This document shows positions 17,019-25,245 of a stretch of 64,000 nucleotides of DNA, one piece after another. This stretch comes from Bianquea renquensis. GTDB taxonomy: Bacteria > Bacillota > Clostridia > Lachnospirales > Bianqueaceae. Below the pieces are notes generated by a model. It was not told the origin of the DNA. It ran no database searches and saw nothing but the letters and a program-made list of their open reading frames with translations. The first letter of the stretch is position 1. Each line of letters starts with the position of its first letter. The stretch lies in the NCBI RefSeq assembly GCF_014384895.1, contig NZ_JACRSQ010000011.1, forward strand, positions 1 to 64,000, given 5' to 3'. Made by a program: the position numbers and the translations under genes.

Positions 17019-17333
17019 ATGAAGGATTCTATTTTTCAGATGGTCTATGAACTTGTAAAACAGATTCCCCCGGGCAAAGTGTCAACCTATGGACAGATTG
17101 CGTTTTTGCTGGGCAATCCAAGGCTATCACGGGTAGTGGGGTATGCGCTTCACGGAAACCGCGATCCAGAGGTTCCCTGTCATAGGGTCGTCAATCGAAA
17201 AGGGGAGCTGGCCAGCGCCTTTCTCGTCAACGGAGTTCAGGAACAGCGTCTTTTGCTGGAAATAGAGGGCGTGCCGTTTACAGGGGAAGGGACAGTCGAT
17301 CTGTCCAGCTGCCTGTGGGAGGGGCCCGCATGA
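17019..17333 (+). CDS. MGMT-family DNA alkyltransferase (Ogt/Ada C-domain type)
   Basis: Small protein of 104 residues matching the catalytic domain of O6-alkylguanine DNA alkyltransferases. The winged-helix part Gly-Lys-Val-Ser-Thr-Tyr-Gly-Gln-Ile-Ala is near residues 19-28. The active site Pro-Cys-His-Arg-Val is near residues 51-55, so the acceptor cysteine is kept, unlike alkyltransferase-like proteins with Trp. The N-terminal ribonuclease-like domain of full-length Ogt is missing, which is common in clostridia. Confidence 0.92.
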   Translation: MKDSIFQMVYELVKQIPPGKVSTYGQIAFLLGNPRLSRVVGYALHGNRDPEVPCHRVVNRKGELASAFLVNGVQEQRLLLEIEGVPFTGEGTVDLSSCLWEGPA

Positions 17334-17410
17334 GACCTACGCCAATAGATCGGCGAATGCTTGAAAAAGAATATGTAAATTTTGGAATGTCTCAATCTTC
17401 ATGTTCATCT

Positions 17411-17784
17411 TCATTTTACCGTGACACACCGTTTTTTTAGTTCCTGCAAACTCGTAAACCGTTCTTTTCCATTTATGTTCACTTGTAAAAATTGTAAGCC
17501 GTAAATGATGGAAATGTCATACGGTATGTTCACCTCCATGCTGTTGTCAAAAGCGGAGGTTTTTTTAATATCAGGCTCAATAATATCGCCAATCCTGCGA
17601 TTATCTAAAAAAGATGTGCCAAATGTTAAATGCCCTTTCCCTAAAACGAGAGTAATGGCATTTCGGACGTATTGAAACGGGTATTTTGCATCTGCGTTGT
17701 CACGTACAAAATCGGGTCAACATATTCCGCATTAGCTTTTCCATGGGTTTTCATATTTTCCAAAGCTACATCGTATCGTTTCAT
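17411..17784 (-). pseudogene. frameshifted unknown gene
   Basis: On the minus strand an ATG at 17784 with GAGGGAGTGG upstream opens a frame beginning Met-Lys-Arg-Tyr-Asp-Val-Ala-Leu-Glu-Asn. About 30 codons in (near 17700) the reading must shift by one phase to continue Arg-Asn-Ala-Ile-Thr-Leu-Val-Leu-Gly-Lys-Gly-His-Leu-Thr-Phe-Gly and end at TGA 17411-17413. The joined product would be about 124 residues. The family is not recognised. It is AT-rich compared with its neighbours. Confidence 0.6.
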
Positions 17785-17898
17785 CGGACCACTCCCTCAT
17801 GATCTGTAACTATTATACAGCAGGCAGGAAGATGTTTCAACGATAAAATTTGTGACCCATTCAAGCTGTACAGGATATGGATTTTTATGGGAAAATGC

Positions 17899-17927
17899 TT
17901 GACAGATTATGGAAAATTCGGTATATT
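17899..17927 (+). promoter_or_regulatory. sigma-A promoter of the PqqD/radical SAM cluster
   Basis: TTGACA at 17899-17904, 17-bp spacer, TATATT at 17922-17927, about 60 nt before the first gene of the cluster. Confidence 0.82.
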
Positions 17928-17988
17928 ATATGAGAATATGTGCGAAAAAAGTTGAAATTGCTTGGCAGGAAGGATTGATGTCTCAAGA

Positions 17989-18804
17989 ATGAAGCGATAT
18001 TTAGACCGGCCCCATATGTGTCCTGTAGTGGAGCTTGATTTGGACGATTCTAATTTAGAATCCATATTGTCGTTACAGTACGGACGCTATCTGCGCAGAG
18101 AACCAGGAGACATTCCGGCTGGATTACATATTATAGAAGAGCGCATAGGCGACAGTCAATATGCCATCATGGCATGTGGTGAGACGAAGATTACAGAACA
18201 TCCGCTCTCTGAGATCGATGACATTCTATACGACCATACCCAAGTTGAAGACCAATTCTTTGGACTCCACGCCGGCGCTGTGGCGAGGGGTGAGAAGGGC
18301 TATATTTTTGCGGCGCCGACGACGGCGGGCAAGACGACCCTCACCACGTATCTTGTGCAGCAAGGGTTTTCCTATGTCACCGATGACTGTGTCCTAATCA
18401 ATATGGACACGTATCAGATCACGCCATATCCGAAGCCAGTTCACCTGCGGGACGGGGGATTTGCGGTTTTGGCTCAGATGGGGTTGGTACCTCCTAAGAT
18501 TGAGCATTGCTGCCATGAAGAGGTGGAGCGGTATATTTATACACCGGAGGACCAGGCAGCGGGGCAACTAGAGATTGGAGCTCTATTTTTTATTGAGCGG
18601 ACGGAAAAGATCAATCAGGTTATGCCGTTATCCCCCTTGGATGCGATGCAGATGCTGATGAAAGGCCCCATTGCCCATCGAAAAGTGGACAGCCGGTATC
18701 TTAGATTCCTAGCGGAGCTCAGCAAGCGGAGATGCAAGCGGCTTCAATATAGCAGCTTGGAGTATGTCAAAGCATGGATTGAAGAGGATATGGCCCATGG
18801 ATGA
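17989..18804 (+). CDS. HPr kinase-like P-loop protein
   Basis: Protein of 271 residues similar to the HprK-related kinases found in RiPP and PqqD-containing clusters. The P-loop is Ala-Pro-Thr-Thr-Ala-Gly-Lys-Thr-Thr (about residues 103-111), and Thr-Asp-Asp-Cys-Val-Leu-Ile follows as the Walker-B-like strand. Known relatives phosphorylate serine of peptides or act as accessory proteins in lasso-peptide clusters; the target here is unknown. The ATG at 17989 is preferred, with AGGAAGG rather far upstream; TTG at 17962 is possible. The stop overlaps the next gene by 8 nt. Confidence 0.78.
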   Translation: MKRYLDRPHMCPVVELDLDDSNLESILSLQYGRYLRREPGDIPAGLHIIEERIGDSQYAIMACGETKITEHPLSEIDDILYDHTQVEDQFFGLHAGAVARGEKGYIFAAPTTAGKTTLTTYLVQQGFSYVTDDCVLINMDTYQITPYPKPVHLRDGGFAVLAQMGLVPPKIEHCCHEEVERYIYTPEDQAAGQLEIGALFFIERTEKINQVMPLSPLDAMQMLMKGPIAHRKVDSRYLRFLAELSKRRCKRLQYSSLEYVKAWIEEDMAHG

Positions 18805-19255
18805 GGAGATTCTTCGTAAAATTCTAATTGCCAGGGCAAAGGCGCAAAATAAGAAAGCTTTTACCGTATCTGTGTCTGGCAGCAGTATGGAGCCGGTTTT
18901 ATACGAGGGCGAGCATGTGGAGGTCCTCCCCCAAGTGGCATACGAGGTTGGCGATATTCTCGTCTACTATTATAAACAGGAGGGATTGCTGGTCCATCGC
19001 CTTTTAAAAATTCAGGACAACCGTTATTTTTGTAAGGGAGATAACGCGCTTCGCCTGGAAGACGTGGAGAGGGAAGCGATTGTCGGGGCAGTGCAACTGG
19101 AACAGGACCCCCACCGAACACGAGAGTTTATCGAGATGTCTCTCGATGTGAACGCGGTATTTCGCCAGACAGGCTACAATCGGGCGAGAACGCTGCAAAG
19201 TGAAACATATCAACTGTATCATGCAAAATATTTGAGAAAAGAGGAAATGACATGA
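18797..19255 (+). CDS. S24/S26 (signal peptidase I-like) protein
   Basis: Protein of 152 residues with a LexA/signal-peptidase fold: Ser-Gly-Ser-Ser-Met-Glu-Pro (about residues 25-31) carries the nucleophilic Ser, followed by Gly-Asp-Ile-Leu-Val-Tyr-Tyr, Val-His-Arg-Leu-Leu and Lys-Gly-Asp-Asn. The Ser/His pattern resembles archaeal/SipW-type S26B enzymes rather than the Ser/Lys bacterial type. No membrane anchor is visible, so it is probably cytoplasmic and could trim a peptide. A GAGGATAT site precedes the ATG at 18797. Such proteins commonly sit beside PqqD-like and HprK-like genes. Confidence 0.78.
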   Translation: MDEEILRKILIARAKAQNKKAFTVSVSGSSMEPVLYEGEHVEVLPQVAYEVGDILVYYYKQEGLLVHRLLKIQDNRYFCKGDNALRLEDVEREAIVGAVQLEQDPHRTREFIEMSLDVNAVFRQTGYNRARTLQSETYQLYHAKYLRKEEMT

Positions 19256-19515
19256 CGGTCATGAAAAACAAAGAGATGGAGTACATTCAGGTGGACGAGA
19301 AGAGCCTGGTCATCTATGATCCGGACTCAGGCGACACTCATTTTATCGATGAGGTGGGACAAAGTATTCTAAATCTCATGGAGGAGGAGGTAACAGTCGA
19401 TGCGCTGGTGGAGACTCTCTCCCAGATGTATGTTTCCGAGGGGGATGAAATCCGGCATGACGTGGAGGCATTTCTGAGAGAACTGATTGAGAAAAAGGTT
19501 GTCGTCGCCCTATGA
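19252..19515 (+). CDS. PqqD-like peptide-chaperone protein
   Basis: Protein of 87 residues of the PqqD/RRE fold: a strand pair (Tyr-Asp-Pro-Asp-Ser-Gly-Asp-Thr-His-Phe-Ile-Asp) followed by helices including Ile-Leu-Asn-Leu-Met-Glu and a final Glu-Leu-Ile-Glu-Lys-Lys. In RiPP pathways PqqD-like domains bind the leader peptide and present it to the radical SAM enzyme, which is the very next gene (4-nt overlap). Both neighbours support this role. Confidence 0.85.
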   Translation: MTVMKNKEMEYIQVDEKSLVIYDPDSGDTHFIDEVGQSILNLMEEEVTVDALVETLSQMYVSEGDEIRHDVEAFLRELIEKKVVVAL

Positions 19516-20534
19516 GAATCCGCACTGCCTATATTGAGATCACCAATCAGTGTAATTTTGATTGTGCCACCTGCTATAATCGCTCTGGCCAAAATCTTGA
19601 GACGCTTGAACTCTCCCCAACACAGGTAAGGGGGATGGTGGCACGATTGTCGGAGGAATTTGGATGCCAGAGAATCTTATTGGCGGGAGGGGAACCATGC
19701 CTGCATTCGCAGTTCCAAGAGATTCTGGAACTGCGGGAAACGTTCCCGGCTATTGAGCTCGGCGTGGTAACCAATGGCAGCATACAAGATGAATGCCTCA
19801 TCGAGCGCTATCTGCAGGACGAAAAGGTGTCCATTCAGGTGAGTTTGGACGGCTCCTGTGAAGAAGTCAACGCAAGGACGAGGGGCGTTGGAAACTTTAA
19901 ACCCGCGCAGGACTTTATCCGGAGATTGACGGCGACAGGGCGGAAGCCGCTGGTCAAAATGGTGATCTCCAGGCTCAATTATGATGATGTCGAAGCGTTT
20001 TTCCGCATGGTTGTGTCGCTCGGCGCCGTTCCTGAGTATGCATTCATCAACTGCAATGGCAACGCGGTGGAAGAGTGGAACAGCAAGTCCATATCAGCGC
20101 AGGAAAAGTTAAAAGTGCTCCGGTTGCTCGATAGGCTCAATCAAGAATTGGGCGTGGAAGCGTTTCTTCCTGTGTGTACCAGCGGTTGCCCATTATCAGA
20201 GGCTGACGCCGAGTATTCTGTGGCAATCAAAGTCGACGGAACAATCCAGCCATGTCAGCTTCTGTACCATACGAAATATGCCATCGGAAACATGATGTGG
20301 GACACAGAGGACACCCTTAAAGACGGCGCTGAAAGGATCATGCAGCTTGTCATCCAGCGAGAGCATACAGACTACGGCTGCTCCCGCTGTCTACTCCAAA
20401 GCGGTTGCAAAAAAGGGTGTATGGCTCTCGCGGATTACCGGGATGGAGATCCCCTTGGCAGCGATGGCGATTGTGAATTTCGGAAAATTCAGTTCCTGGG
20501 GTTTGATCTCCCCAGAAGCCATCCAGGGAAATGA
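19512..20534 (+). CDS. SPASM-type radical SAM protein
   Basis: Protein of 340 residues. The radical SAM cysteines are Cys14, Cys18 and Cys21 in Asn-Gln-Cys-Asn-Phe-Asp-Cys-Ala-Thr-Cys. The C-terminal part has a cysteine-rich SPASM/twitch region (Cys-Thr-Ser-Gly-Cys-Pro, then Pro-Cys-Gln-Leu, then Cys-Ser-Arg-Cys-x4-Gly-Cys-Lys-Lys-Gly-Cys), expected to bind auxiliary [4Fe-4S] clusters. Relatives modify ribosomal peptides or small carrier-bound substrates. It sits between PqqD-like and ACP-FkbH genes; no precursor peptide gene was found nearby, so the substrate is open. Confidence 0.88.
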   Translation: MRIRTAYIEITNQCNFDCATCYNRSGQNLETLELSPTQVRGMVARLSEEFGCQRILLAGGEPCLHSQFQEILELRETFPAIELGVVTNGSIQDECLIERYLQDEKVSIQVSLDGSCEEVNARTRGVGNFKPAQDFIRRLTATGRKPLVKMVISRLNYDDVEAFFRMVVSLGAVPEYAFINCNGNAVEEWNSKSISAQEKLKVLRLLDRLNQELGVEAFLPVCTSGCPLSEADAEYSVAIKVDGTIQPCQLLYHTKYAIGNMMWDTEDTLKDGAERIMQLVIQREHTDYGCSRCLLQSGCKKGCMALADYRDGDPLGSDGDCEFRKIQFLGFDLPRSHPGK

Positions 20535-20545
20535 GGAGACTGCAC

Positions 20546-21760
20546 ATGGATTCAATGAAGATTATGGCCTGTTTAGCGAAGGCGATGGAGACGGATGTGG
20601 ATACCCTGTTGCAGATGCCGCCGGCGTCGGATTTATCGAAAGCAGGCTTAGAATCGATTAAATTTATACAATTTATTGTATTGCTGGAAGAAGAGATGGG
20701 AATCACCGTTCGGGATAGCGATCTGCTGTTGACAAACTTTAATACGCGGGAGAAACTCTTTGCCACATTGTCAAAGTATGAGGGGCAGAATACGGCGCTT
20801 AAAAAGTGTTTGGTGGTGGATTGCGATAATGTGCTCTGGCTTGGCGTTGCGGCAGAAGACGGTGTCGATCAGATCCGAATCGAAACGGAGCAGCTGCGGT
20901 TCCAAAACTTGCTGGTCGATCTGTATGAGCGGGGCGTGTTGCTATGTCTGTGTAGCAAAAATGAGGACGGCATTCTTCAGCAGGTTTGGGAGGCGCATCC
21001 CGATATGCCGTTGAAACGGCGTCACATCATCCGGGAGAAGGTGAATTGGAAGGATAAAGCGGACAACATCCGCGATCTGGCCTGCGAGTTGAATTTGGCG
21101 TTGGACAGTTTTGTATTCGTGGATGATCAGGCATATGAGTTGGGACTCATCCAGCTGTATCTGCCACAGGTCGAAATCGTCCAGGCGGATTACAGTCATC
21201 CGGAGTTTATTGAGTATGTGGCCAGCTTGTTCACGAACGCGAGGGAAGCCGGAAGCCTCAACAGGACAGAACTGTATCGGCAGCAGAAGGAACGGGAGAG
21301 GATGAAGGCTCGATTCTATACGCGGAACGAGTATAATGCGTATCTCCAAACGGAAGTTGACTGCCGTCTGGCCAGGCGGGAGGATTGTGAGAGGCTGTCA
21401 GAGCTTTCCATGAGAACCAATCAATTTAACCTAGCGCAGAGCCGCTACACGCCTGAAGATTTGTGCCGACTGCTTGGCGATCCGAAATATCATATTTTTT
21501 GCCTGTCCGCCAAAGATCGATTTGGCGATATGGGGATTGTGGCTATGGCCGTTCTCCGGGAAGACACATCCAGCTGTCTTCTGGAAGGGATGATGCTATC
21601 CTGCCGGGCATTTGGCCGCGGCTTTGAAACGATTTTGTTGGAGAAAGTAAAGAGGGCGGCGGGGACGAAGGCACTGCAAGGCCGCTATGTTAAAAACGCA
21701 AAGAACGCCAGGTACGAAGGGTATTATTCTGATAACGGAATTTCAACAATGCAATCTTGA
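20546..21760 (+). CDS. acyl carrier domain fused to FkbH-like HAD-IIIC protein
   Basis: Protein of about 404 residues. Residues 1-75 form an acyl carrier domain with Gly-Leu-Glu-Ser-Ile, whose Ser37 would carry phosphopantetheine. A HAD-IIIC domain follows (Val-Val-Asp-Cys-Asp-Asn-Val-Leu-Trp-Leu-Gly), then a GNAT-like C-terminal half. FkbH proteins transfer a glyceryl group from 1,3-bisphosphoglycerate to a carrier protein in polyketide extender-unit synthesis, which would be automodification here. An ATG at 20531 overlaps the previous stop; the ATG at 20546 has AGGAG 7 nt upstream and is preferred. A terminator follows directly. Fusion with radical SAM/PqqD neighbours is unusual. Confidence 0.85.
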   Translation: MDSMKIMACLAKAMETDVDTLLQMPPASDLSKAGLESIKFIQFIVLLEEEMGITVRDSDLLLTNFNTREKLFATLSKYEGQNTALKKCLVVDCDNVLWLGVAAEDGVDQIRIETEQLRFQNLLVDLYERGVLLCLCSKNEDGILQQVWEAHPDMPLKRRHIIREKVNWKDKADNIRDLACELNLALDSFVFVDDQAYELGLIQLYLPQVEIVQADYSHPEFIEYVASLFTNAREAGSLNRTELYRQQKERERMKARFYTRNEYNAYLQTEVDCRLARREDCERLSELSMRTNQFNLAQSRYTPEDLCRLLGDPKYHIFCLSAKDRFGDMGIVAMAVLREDTSSCLLEGMMLSCRAFGRGFETILLEKVKRAAGTKALQGRYVKNAKNARYEGYYSDNGISTMQS

Positions 21761-21776
21761 ATATAAAAATATGAGC

Positions 21777-21803
21777 TCTCCGGCAAATCCGGGGATTTTT
21801 TTT
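21777..21803 (+). terminator. terminator after the ACP-FkbH gene
   Basis: Short GC stem (21777-21783 with 21789-21795) followed by eight T. Confidence 0.75.
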
Positions 21804-21808
21804 ACTTA

Positions 21809-21836
21809 TAGGAAAGTCTGCTGTAAGGCGGACCTA
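21809..21836 (+). repeat. REP-like palindrome, diverged copy
   Basis: TAGGAAAGTCTGC-TGTA-AGGCGGACCTA: member of the dispersed family with core GTCCGCC-N4-GGCGGAC, here with two arm mismatches. It lies just behind a terminator. Confidence 0.65.
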
Positions 21837-21854
21837 GGATGTATAGAATTTACA

Positions 21855-21883
21855 TTGACAGAGAAGCGTTTGTGTTGTAAAAT
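21855..21883 (+). promoter_or_regulatory. sigma-A promoter of the ECF-like sigma gene
   Basis: TTGACA at 21855-21860, 17-bp spacer, TAAAAT at 21878-21883, 73 nt before the ATG. Confidence 0.8.
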
Positions 21884-21955
21884 AAATTAAATAAAATATA
21901 GAAAAATAATGCGTAAGTAACAAAATGTTAATTACACAACAATGGGGGAGTTTTT

Positions 21956-22492
21956 ATGGAATTGACAGTGTTGGTCAACCAGTCTAGCTTGTTCAAGGAG
22001 GTGCTGACAGAGGTTTTTGACGTTTTGTATAGCTACTCCTATGAGAAACTGACGGACAAGGAGAGAGCGCAGTCGGTATTACACGAGGCGATTCTCGCGG
22101 CCTACGACAATGCGAAGCCATTTATGGATAATAAACACGTGATGAAAAATTGGATCATCCGCGTGGTGAAAAAATATATTGAGTGTGAGCGAAAGATGCA
22201 TCCAACCTACAGGAGGACTGGAAATACGGTTATACCCATCTGCCAAGCGACGGCTTTGGCGGAAGATTCTACCTTGCAACCTTTGTTTGAGCAGTATTTG
22301 AATAAGATGCTGAAGGATATCATAGGCGCGATGAAGGAGCAGCACCAGATCATACTACAGAAGCATTACATGGAAGATCAGCCGTTAGAGAGAATTGCGG
22401 ACGAATTTGGAACAAGTATACGGGAGGTTAAAAAACAGGATCAGCTTGCAAAGCTAATTTTTCAGGAAAAACTATTTACATATATTTGGTAA
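21956..22492 (+). CDS. sigma-70 family (ECF-like) RNA polymerase sigma factor
   Basis: Protein of 178 residues. The C-terminal region 4 is visible (Leu-Gln-Lys-His-Tyr-Met-Glu-Asp-Gln-Pro-Leu-Glu-Arg-Ile-Ala-Asp-Glu-Phe-Gly-Thr), with a region 2-like part before it (His-Glu-Ala-Ile-Leu-Ala-Ala-Tyr-Asp-Asn). Region 2 is poorly conserved, so promoter use cannot be guessed. No anti-sigma gene adjoins; the next gene has its own SOS-type promoter. GGGGGAG precedes the ATG. Confidence 0.75.
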   Translation: MELTVLVNQSSLFKEVLTEVFDVLYSYSYEKLTDKERAQSVLHEAILAAYDNAKPFMDNKHVMKNWIIRVVKKYIECERKMHPTYRRTGNTVIPICQATALAEDSTLQPLFEQYLNKMLKDIIGAMKEQHQIILQKHYMEDQPLERIADEFGTSIREVKKQDQLAKLIFQEKLFTYIW

Positions 22493-22524
22493 TTTTTAAC
22501 TTATAAACTTGAAATAAAAGGCTC

Positions 22525-22553
22525 TTGACTGGCGAACGAATGTTTGTTAAAAT
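22525..22553 (+). promoter_or_regulatory. promoter with LexA (SOS) box in its spacer
   Basis: TTGACT at 22525-22530, 17-bp spacer, TAAAAT at 22548-22553. The spacer holds CGAACGAATGTTTG at 22533-22546, an exact match to the Bacillus LexA/DinR consensus CGAACRNRYGTTYG. LexA bound here would block RNA polymerase, so the gene should be induced by DNA damage. Confidence 0.85.
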
Positions 22554-22592
22554 AGAAACAGATGTTCGTAAAAGCGGGAAGGGAGCCTATGT

Positions 22593-23813
22593 ATGGCAAA
22601 TATAAAATTTCATTCCGATATGTCGCCGCAGGAACAGTTGACCTTGATGGCAGAAGACGCGCAGTTTGATCTAGCGGATGATTCGGACGAGGGTGCGGGC
22701 GTTGTGGGGCTGGGGAAACCTCTCAAGGTTCCAAAAGTTTTTGTTTCCAATGACTGTATTTTCAACTGTGCGTACTGCGGCTGTAGAGCCAGCAATGACC
22801 GGCAGCGCTATTGCCATGATCCGCGAAAGTTGGCAAGGCTCAGCGTGGATATAGCGGAAAGCGCAGCGAAGACACCTGGCATTTTTATCACATCCTCCAT
22901 CGTGCGCAATGCAGATTATACCCAGGAGCTTATTGTGGAAACGTTGCGGGTTATACGGGAGGAATTACAGTATCATGGCTATGTCCATGCGAAGATTATG
23001 CCGGGGGCGGATCCTGAGCTCATCTGGAGAGCAGGGCGGTATGCCAATCGATTGAGCGTCAATATTGAGACGGTGCGAAGCGATGGATATGCTAGGATAG
23101 CCCGGCAGAAGACAAAGCAAAACATTCTGTCGCCCATGGGTCAGATTGCGGACATGATATGGAGTGAGAAGCAGAATCAAAGCCGATATGGCAGGCGTTT
23201 CGCCACATCCCAGACGACGCAGCTGATGGCGGGAAGCTATGGGGAGGACGACCGCACGATTATGAATCTCTCCGAGGCGCTGTACAGAAAATATCGGCTT
23301 GCCCGGGTCTATTACACCCCTTTCCAATATGTTCACCCGGCAAAAGGGTATGAGGAACTTCCCTTTACCGACACGCCGAAGTGGAGGGTGCGGCGATTAT
23401 ATCAGGCAGACCGGCTGATGCAGCTTTACGGATTTACACCGGATGAGATAACGCCGCTGGAACAACCAAATCTAGAGGAATCAATCGATCCCAAATGTAG
23501 CTGGGCATTGCGGCATTTGGACATGTTTCCGGTGGAGGTCAACACGGCGGACTATGAAACGCTGCTCCGAATTCCGGGCATTGGCCTTACCTACGCCAAG
23601 CGAATCCTTCACACCCGCCGGCAATGCACGATTACCCACGCAGTTTTGCGCAAACTAGGTGTATCCCTGGCGAGATCCATATATTTTATCACTTGCAATG
23701 GCAAATATGAAGGGGGTCCCTATCTGGATCAGGATGGAAGACTGCGCATGAAAATGATTCAGGTGGAGGGAAAGAAGACGGAGGACGATCTTGCGCGAAA
23801 TATACAGGTGTGA
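22593..23813 (+). CDS. putative DNA modification/repair radical SAM protein with helix-hairpin-helix end
   Basis: Protein of 406 residues resembling the clostridial 'putative DNA modification/repair radical SAM' family (spore photoproduct lyase relatives). Cys55, Cys59 and Cys62 in Asn-Asp-Cys-Ile-Phe-Asn-Cys-Ala-Tyr-Cys form the SAM cluster. A C-terminal DNA-binding helix-hairpin-helix (Leu-Leu-Arg-Ile-Pro-Gly-Ile-Gly) is near residue 330. The partner usually encoded next to it, a uracil-DNA-glycosylase-like protein, is absent. The start at 22593 follows GGGAAGGGAGCC. A LexA box in the promoter supports a damage-response role. Confidence 0.9.
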   Translation: MANIKFHSDMSPQEQLTLMAEDAQFDLADDSDEGAGVVGLGKPLKVPKVFVSNDCIFNCAYCGCRASNDRQRYCHDPRKLARLSVDIAESAAKTPGIFITSSIVRNADYTQELIVETLRVIREELQYHGYVHAKIMPGADPELIWRAGRYANRLSVNIETVRSDGYARIARQKTKQNILSPMGQIADMIWSEKQNQSRYGRRFATSQTTQLMAGSYGEDDRTIMNLSEALYRKYRLARVYYTPFQYVHPAKGYEELPFTDTPKWRVRRLYQADRLMQLYGFTPDEITPLEQPNLEESIDPKCSWALRHLDMFPVEVNTADYETLLRIPGIGLTYAKRILHTRRQCTITHAVLRKLGVSLARSIYFITCNGKYEGGPYLDQDGRLRMKMIQVEGKKTEDDLARNIQV

Positions 23814-23819
23814 TATAAT
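23791..23819 (+). promoter_or_regulatory. sigma-A promoter of the MFS-kinase operon
   Basis: TTGCGC at 23791-23796, 17-bp spacer, TATAAT at 23814-23819; it overlaps the stop codon of the preceding gene. A 165-nt leader follows without a recognised riboswitch. Confidence 0.6.
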
Positions 23820-23988
23820 AGTCGCGGCCGCGGGGAGGGAAGAAAATGGTTTCCCTGACGGCTGTGTGCATCTGTTGAAGCCGCATTTTAACGTTCGGAG
23901 GTCATAGTCTTAGGTATGAAACAGCAGACAGAAGCTGCCATCGCATTCAAAAAGAGATCGTTTTGCTTAGGGGTGAGGAGTGTAGACC

Positions 23989-25245
23989 ATGGCAGGGCGT
24001 AAAGGGCGCATTCAGCCCAACGTTATTTTGTATCTTGCACGGTACACAATGTTGACATCCATCCTCAATATGGTTCCGCAAGTGGTCATTCAGGACTTTT
24101 TAATGCAAAATGGAGCCAGTTTTAGTCAGATCGGAACTCTCGGCACATTTAACAATGTGTTTAGCGCCCTGGGGATGTTTCTTTTTGCCGGGATGGCGGA
24201 CCGGTTTAAGCAGTTTTCCTCCTTCAAGCGGGCCATTGGAATCGCTATGCTGTCGTATCTGATCAATAATACGGCTTTGATTATTCTATCCTTCTGCACG
24301 ACTATCTTGGATGCCACCATCCTGTTTTGGATCTATGTTGGCGCCAGCGTTCTACAGTCACTCGCGGTTAGCATATCGGGATTACTGGAGGTGACGACGG
24401 TTCTGCGGGTGACAAGCAGTCAGACGAGATTAGGGCGAATCATGGGAATCGGCGGCATCGGGGCCGGATTGGCTGGCATTTTGTGTAGCTGGGCCGTAAA
24501 GACGGTCAAAGGTGCCTTTCCCCTGACACAGAGCATTCGCATACTCTGTGCCGCATCCATGGCGCTGACGGTCATAACATCCCTTTTGGGATTTTTCTTT
24601 GTGAATGTTCAGGCGCAGGAGGTTAAGAGAAATCAGCCTGTCACAAATCCTTTCAAGGTATTCCGAGAAGTCCAAAAGATGCCGCAATTTTGGAAGCTGC
24701 AACCGGCGAATATTTTTCGCGCGTTGCAGTTTATGGCTGTCTACTTTATAGGGATCACGGGATTGCAGCGCTTTCCGGAGGATGTTGGGCTTGTGGGCTC
24801 TCTGCCTATTGCGCTGACGGCGGCAAATTTTCTTGGCTGCCTTCTCATCACCTATGTGCACCCGCGCTTGGGCTCAGGAAAAATGTATGGGATCGGGGCG
24901 AGCTTCGCCGCCGTTGGTTTTTTGATTGCCCTTGTGAGCAGACAGTCCACTGTATTTTTGGCGGGATATTTTGTTCTGTATCTCGGACAGGCTTTAATTG
25001 ATTTCTGCTTTCCCCTCGGTATCTACGATATGGTGGAGGCGGAGAAAGTGGGACAGTTTTCGGCGGCGCGAAGTCTGCTTTATACAGTGGCGGTGGCGGT
25101 GTTTGTGTATTTAGGAGGCTTTCTATTGGATATTGTGAGCGATTCTTTCCTGTATTGTATTGGCATCAGCGCCGCGCTGTTGAGCGGTGGACTCTATTTG
25201 TGGTGTTACCGCAGATGTGGAGGCGAAAAGAGTAGTCATGCGTAG
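23989..25245 (+). CDS. MFS transporter
   Basis: Integral membrane protein of 418 residues with about twelve spans in two halves. The loop between spans 2 and 3 has the MFS-type Gly-Met-Ala-Asp-Arg-Phe-Lys. The substrate is not evident. Its stop overlaps the start of the sensor kinase gene by 8 nt, so the two are translationally coupled, which is rare for an MFS protein and a LytS-type kinase. GAGGAGT precedes the ATG. Confidence 0.88.
   Translation: MAGRKGRIQPNVILYLARYTMLTSILNMVPQVVIQDFLMQNGASFSQIGTLGTFNNVFSALGMFLFAGMADRFKQFSSFKRAIGIAMLSYLINNTALIILSFCTTILDATILFWIYVGASVLQSLAVSISGLLEVTTVLRVTSSQTRLGRIMGIGGIGAGLAGILCSWAVKTVKGAFPLTQSIRILCAASMALTVITSLLGFFFVNVQAQEVKRNQPVTNPFKVFREVQKMPQFWKLQPANIFRALQFMAVYFIGITGLQRFPEDVGLVGSLPIALTAANFLGCLLITYVHPRLGSGKMYGIGASFAAVGFLIALVSRQSTVFLAGYFVLYLGQALIDFCFPLGIYDMVEAEKVGQFSAARSLLYTVAVAVFVYLGGFLLDIVSDSFLYCIGISAALLSGGLYLWCYRRCGGEKSSHA

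Noticed and set aside
17928..17988. Precursor peptide gene before the HprK-like gene
   Set aside because: No start codon with a ribosome site and an open frame of useful length is present between promoter and first gene.
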